Both the position numbers and the translations under genes were made by a program. A stretch of 10,079 nucleotides of DNA from Euperipatoides rowelli (taxonomy: Eukaryota; Onychophora; Udeonychophora; Euonychophora; Peripatopsidae). This document shows positions 6,837 to 10,079 of the stretch, in pieces. The notes below the pieces were generated by a model. It had not been told where the DNA came from. It made no database searches and saw only the letters and a program-made list of their open reading frames with translations. Within the stretch, counting starts at the first letter, position 1. Each line of letters begins with the position of its first letter. The stretch is from NCBI GenBank assembly GCA_003024985.2, contig PXIH01S0017981.1; one strand, 5' to 3'.

Positions 6837-7073
6837 CTAATATTGATGTACTTTGAATGTTTCGGCATTGGGTTACTACACCTTATATATGGTAAAAATT
6901 AGGGTCAAATTAAAAAAAAATTAGGTATTTTATAGAGAAAAATTACCACGTTGGGCTAGATAGCTTATTGATCAGTAAACTATCTGTCTGATTGACAAGA
7001 AGATAGCTATTTGCTGAAAGTGTAGAACCTGTATGGATTATCACATGACCTCATGCTTTGTACATTCTGTATA

Positions 7074-7306
7074 TATTAGGTATATATGACATCACACCTA
7101 CTGATTTTGTGACCATAGTGAGATCATTAAGGTGCACAACATAATCTTTTCAATTTTATAATTTTCTGATTTTTCTCAGTGCCCTGGGCAGCGGGCACAT
7201 GTGATCTCATAGAATCTTCAACTTCGAGAATATTGTACTAGGTATAATGACATCACACCTACTGATTTTAAACCCAATGTGAAGTCATTAAAGTATGCAG
7301 AATAAT
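7074..7306. repeat. Diverged direct repeat pair around a GC-rich core
   Basis: A unit of about 71 bases occurs at 7074-7145 and 7236-7306, both containing ATGACATCACACCTACTGAT. The first halves are nearly identical and the second halves about 70% by eye. Between them, 7146-7235 holds a pyrimidine tract, an AG, and GTGCCC TGGGCAGC GGGCAC (7179-7198), a 6-bp hairpin unusually GC-rich for this window. It may be part of an unrecognised transposable element. Confidence 0.65.
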
Positions 7307-7615
7307 ATGTGAAATGTGTAGATTTAAGTATAAAAGATTTAATATTAATTAATTATTGTTATTATTGTTGTTACTGTTATTATGATCTTAGCATTGATAT
7401 TATCATAATGGTTAACATTAATATTCACTTGTATATTATTATCTATAGACATATAGGCTACTGTATAAAATTTACAGTGTCATTTCATCATTTACACATT
7501 AATAAGTGTAATTGTCATTTGGCTACCAATTTCATATGTCATGTAATTGTTATTTGGATACCAATTGTATATTACAATGACAAATATGCACATTTTAAAT
7601 GACCCACAGAGGGGA
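7307..7615. other. AT-rich stretch with a 35-bp tandem repeat
   Basis: GTAATTGT.ATTTGG.TACCAATT occurs at 7508-7531 and 7543-7566 with two differences, a period of 35. The long plus-strand open frame over this stretch is rich in Y, I and C and looks like chance. Confidence 0.5.
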
Positions 7616-7627
7616 TATAGGCCTATA
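7616..7627. repeat. 12-bp perfect palindrome TATAGGCCTATA
   Basis: This is a self-complementary word at the start of a repeat-like block. It is followed by three loose copies of a GGATAGRGGCMAT-like word at about 7648, 7692 and 7713. Confidence 0.6.
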
Positions 7628-7818
7628 TAGGTAGGACATTGCCCACTGGATAGAGGCAATGGCTTGTACAGAAAATTAACACCTGTTTAATGGGCAGAGG
7701 CCATTGATTCTAGGATAGGGCCATTATCTCTGAATAGGGCACATACAGTAAGTCTCTGTGTAAAATCATTATTTCTCCAAACATCCGTTAATGGTTACAG
7801 GCTTATTGTTGTTACAGG

Positions 7819-7905
7819 CCTATATTTTCCAGTGGGTCCTAAAAGTAACAATGCCAAATTTGGTCCAGATCGTTACAAGGGTTTAGGAGTGTAGAGAATG
7901 AAAAA
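7819..7905 (+). mobile_element. RTE-like non-LTR 3' tail fragment, copy 1
   Basis: The fragment contains CCTATATTTT, GTGGGTCCT, ATGCCAAATTTGGTCCAGAT and GGGTTTAGGAGTGTAGAGAA in order. Words of the type 'AAATTTGGTCCAGATCGGT...GTTTAGGCGTG' are characteristic of the 3' untranslated ends of RTE-like non-LTR retrotransposons and SINEs that borrow them. No reverse transcriptase is visible nearby, so this is a truncated relic. Confidence 0.5.
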
Positions 7906-7987
7906 TAATTCCTGTGTTAATTCCAATATCTAAGAAAAACTTTGTNTGCATGCATATCAGTAGTGATGTGTCCTGGTTTAATGACAA

Positions 7988-8105
7988 CCTATATTTTACA
8001 CTGGGTCCTATGCCAAATTTGGTCCAGTTTGGTCAAAAGGTTTAGGCTTGTATTGAGAACATTCAGAACAAACATACAGACAAGCAATTGTTTTATATAA
8101 AGTAA
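7988..8105 (+). mobile_element. RTE-like non-LTR 3' tail fragment, copy 2
   Basis: The fragment repeats copy 1 (CCTATATTTT, CTGGGTCCT, ATGCCAAATTTGGTCCAG, AAAGGTTTAGGC) and goes on to GAACAAACATACAGACAAGC followed by a TTTTATATAAAGTAAG tail, the usual end of such elements. Relative to copy 1 it lacks the eight or so bases AAAAGTAA. Two related tails about 170 bases apart suggest a nested insertion or a tandem duplication. An undetermined base lies between them at 7946. Confidence 0.55.
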
Positions 8106-8890
8106 GTTATATAGATTATTTTTAGTTGGCTTTATTTTATTGTATTTTTTTCAATTTTAGTTGATTGTAGGAAAAATAAATGATGATGAATATAACCTAG
8201 TTAAAATTATTAGTTGTATCATTACATTACTCTATTATCTTTTAGTAGGCTTACTTCTGCCTTTGATTTATCATACTAGTNGACTGCATATTTTTGTTTT
8301 CATTTGGATTCTTATTATTAGGCTTATTATATTAATATTTTATTAATATTAATTTATTATTATTATTATTTTATTATTATTTGTGGCTGTCTTGTAGTTT
8401 TGTTTTATTTGTTGTGATTGTGAGAAAATTATTATTTATTAATATTACTCATTGTAAGTGCAATATTAATGAAATATTAGTTTTTAAATATCCCCCCTAC
8501 TAATAACTACAAACTGATAGGCTATGTACAGAATGTAATTTTAGTATAATTTAGCATAGTAAAATACTACTTTGCATCACGAACTACCGAGATTTATAAG
8601 TCTATAGGCTAATAAAAAAAAAATTATATAAAATAAATAATAATAATAAAATTATATATTAAGAAAAAATAGATTAGGACTAGGGACAATCTCGCTGGAC
8701 TATAGTCTGTTGTGGTCCGTCACATTTGTATTTGTTGGTTCCGATAGTAAGACTATTAGTAAGTTTGCCTATTAGTCTGCGTTGTCTCTAAGGAACGAAC
8801 ATTTATCAATTCACTAGAAAATATACAAAAATATAGCCTACCTATTTAAGATCCCTAGCGAAAAAAAAATGAAAATTTAAAACAAGTAAC
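8106..8890. other. AT-simple sequence, no gene seen
   Basis: ATT/TTA trinucleotide-rich sequence fills about 8317-8391, and TAAATAATAATAATAAAA fills about 8629-8652. Near 8690-8800 GC rises and two short inverted repeats appear: GACTATAGTC (8698-8707) and AGACTATTAG/CTATTAGTCT (8750-8759 and 8769-8778, nine of ten pairs). A 61-codon plus frame from 8161 crosses the undetermined base at 8281 and is not credible. Confidence 0.5.
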
Positions 8891-8894
8891 TTAC

Positions 8895-8946
8895 CTAAGA
8901 GATCAAATTTCATAGAAGAAGAAGATCTATTCATTTTCCAAGTCAT
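8895..8946 (-). CDS. Candidate first coding exon, unknown protein
   Basis: On minus, an ATG at 8946 (context GAGCCAATGA), with a TGA in frame nine codons upstream, begins MTWKMNRSSSSMKFDLL and ends in phase 1 at a strong donor, TTAG|GTAAGTTA (8895/8894). A second in-frame ATG at 8934 has A at -3 (GGAAAATGA) and may be the better start. The sequence just upstream is CpG-bearing, which suits a 5' untranslated region. At 17 codons it is too short to identify. It would join in phase to the acceptor at 6838-6837. Confidence 0.28.
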
Positions 8947-9000
8947 TGGCTCGGTATAACTTAAGTATCACGTGTTCGGATGCCGCTGCGGACCTGGTTG
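8947..9000 (-). promoter_or_regulatory. Possible promoter/5' UTR: CpG cluster with E-box
   Basis: Five CpGs fall within about 45 bases (8951-8990), against very few elsewhere, and they include a palindromic CACGTG E-box at 8969-8974. The position directly upstream of a candidate first exon suggests a start region for a minus-strand gene. No TATA box or initiator can be named with confidence. Confidence 0.28.
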
Positions 9001-9079
9001 TTTCTGTTGTTAATAAGGAACTATAAGATTATTGTGAGATTGAAAATCTGGCTTGAAAAAAAAAAAAAAGTTTGAAAAA

Positions 9080-9225
9080 GCCTAGGTAAGTTAGATTTTC
9101 ATCTTAGCCTAAGTGCTCTTTCAAATCCTTTGTCCAAAACACAATGTCTATATCAGTTGTAGGATTCGAACTTGCGATTAATGGCTTTACAGGCGGCATT
9201 TTTTATTCACTGCCCCTTAAACTTT
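9080..9225 (-). mobile_element. Degenerate tRNA-like head and SINE-like body
   Basis: On minus, AGTTCGAATCC (9172-9162) matches the RNA polymerase III B box in 10 of 11 positions. Upstream lie GCCTGTAAAGCC (9194-9183), placed like an anticodon arm with a GTA loop, and GGGGCAGTGAAT, which loosely fits an A box. The stems do not pair properly, so this is not a working tRNA. Downstream, ATTGTGTTTTGGACAAAGG (9145-9127) resembles the 'TTGTGTCCTTGGGCAAGG' body shared by many animal tRNA-derived SINEs. The 3' end and any target duplication were not found. Confidence 0.42.
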
Positions 9226-10079
9226 GTTTAATATAAGTTACTTAGTTACCTTATAATTTTCCTCTTTTATTTTTTTAATGTTCAAAAACAATTTTGTTTG
9301 TCAATAATCACTTTAACTAGAATCTTTATTATTGTTTATAAAGCTAGTTAGTTTATTTTGCCAATAGCTTCTTTTATTTTTATAGGCCTTTTCTTTTGTA
9401 TCGTAATGATTATTTTAACAGTATTCTGTTACTCATATTGTGTTATTTTACCTTCTAGACACTATCTCAAATCAAACAGACAACATTAGCCTAGATTATA
9501 TACTTAATTGAATTTATTCTGATTGTGTTTAAAGTTTACAAATAAGGGATTTGCGGAATTGAAATTCTAATAAAAATAAAGAAATAAAAACATATTTTTT
9601 TAAAAAAAAAATACCACCTTTTTTTTTTTTTAGTTAGTCTACCGATAACAAGTCTAGCGCTAATTTGAAAAGTGTAACTGGAGGCCCTAAGCGATTCGTC
9701 ACTTCTTTATTAAATCGTTAGTCAGCGAAAATAATAGCGGCTTGTTTAATGTCGATGTGGGTCAAGATTTTGGAGTGTAGTTGTTTTTGTTCCTTCTGAA
9801 CACATATATACAAAATCATTTATTAAGAAGTTTCGAAACCTTTTGATAAATTAATTAACAATCTGTTGAAATAAGGTGTTTTTAGAATAACAAAATATGC
9901 GATCATATTTATTTTTGTAATACAAAGAGAAATATTTTTAGAACTTTTAAAATTATCTTCACTCTTCGTACTAAACATTTATTGTGTAACTCTATAAGCC
10001 TATTGAAAATCATTATTTTGAATAATTACTAGCAAGCTTCTCAATCTTCATAAAATTATCAACAAAAATAATTTCTGTC
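9226..10079. other. AT-rich stretch with one CpG-containing patch
   Basis: Most of it is A/T runs (A-run 9603-9610, T-run 9619-9631). From about 9640 to 9760 the sequence is richer in GC, with around eight CpGs in short words (AGCGC, AAGCGATTCGTC, ATCGTTAGTCAGCGA, AGCGGC, GTCGATG). It might be a regulatory region, an old repeat, or part of a gene beyond the right edge. No reading frame or splice pattern settles this. Confidence 0.35.

Noticed and set aside
6641-6860. Similarity of the KEN-containing region to geminin-family proteins (YWQEV in a side frame, KEN word)
   Set aside because: The YWQEV word lies after two stops in that frame, and the rest of the coiled coil could not be found.
7309-7602. 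97-codon plus-strand frame
   Set aside because: It is composed largely of Y, I, C and H from AT repeats, has no domain, and overlaps a tandem repeat.
9155-9225. Functional tRNA gene on minus
   Set aside because: The anticodon and T stems do not pair (GCAAG against CCTAC), and no acceptor stem closes the structure.
1-10079. CRISPR array, prokaryotic operon, rRNA, or complete viral or plasmid genes
   Set aside because: No regularly spaced repeats, no ribosome binding site and ORF pairs, and no long ORFs. The composition and elements are eukaryotic.

Overview
This window looks like AT-rich eukaryotic nuclear DNA. It has no prokaryotic gene layout, many A/T homopolymers, several decayed transposable elements of animal type, short open islands bounded by splice-like signals, and two undetermined bases (7946 and 8281), which suggest a draft assembly. 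The repeats (a ZBED5/FAM200-like hAT transposase, TTAA-flanked short elements, RTE-like non-LTR tails, a possible tRNA-derived SINE) would suit an aquatic invertebrate, perhaps a mollusc. That assignment is inference from style, not from a recognised gene.

Left part (1-3200): this is mostly mobile-element debris. Positions 1-596 carry the remains of a hAT element on the minus strand. Its terminal inverted repeat starts at 596, and a frameshifted transposase fragment runs off the left edge. Three copies of a short element ending in TTAAAGGG follow, one on plus (1203-1389) and two on minus (about 2131-2253 and 2959-3199). A 37-bp tandem duplication lies at 2300-2373, and a strong hairpin at 1468-1518.

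Middle part (3500-6850): AT-rich sequence contains short islands of higher GC that could be exons, on both strands. The best plus-strand pair is 6059-6181 and 6550-6624, which would encode the end of a protein with a C-terminal membrane anchor. Possible minus-strand exons lie at 8895-8946, 6644-6836 and 5284-5366. They have good donor sites but do not join in phase without a missing exon or an indel. I recognise no protein family in any of them. In sequence of this composition, open stretches of 40-60 codons occur by chance, so all are tentative.

Right part (6850-10079): two diverged direct repeats (7074-7145 and 7236-7306), two RTE-like 3' tails (7819-7905 and 7988-8105), AT-simple sequence (8330-8400 and 8610-8660), a CpG-containing possible promoter and first exon on minus (8895-9000), a degenerate tRNA-like/SINE fragment on minus (about 9080-9225), and a further CpG-containing patch (9630-9770).

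No complete gene, operon, CRISPR array or coherent new system can be supported. The firmest results are the hAT remnant and the TTAA-element family.
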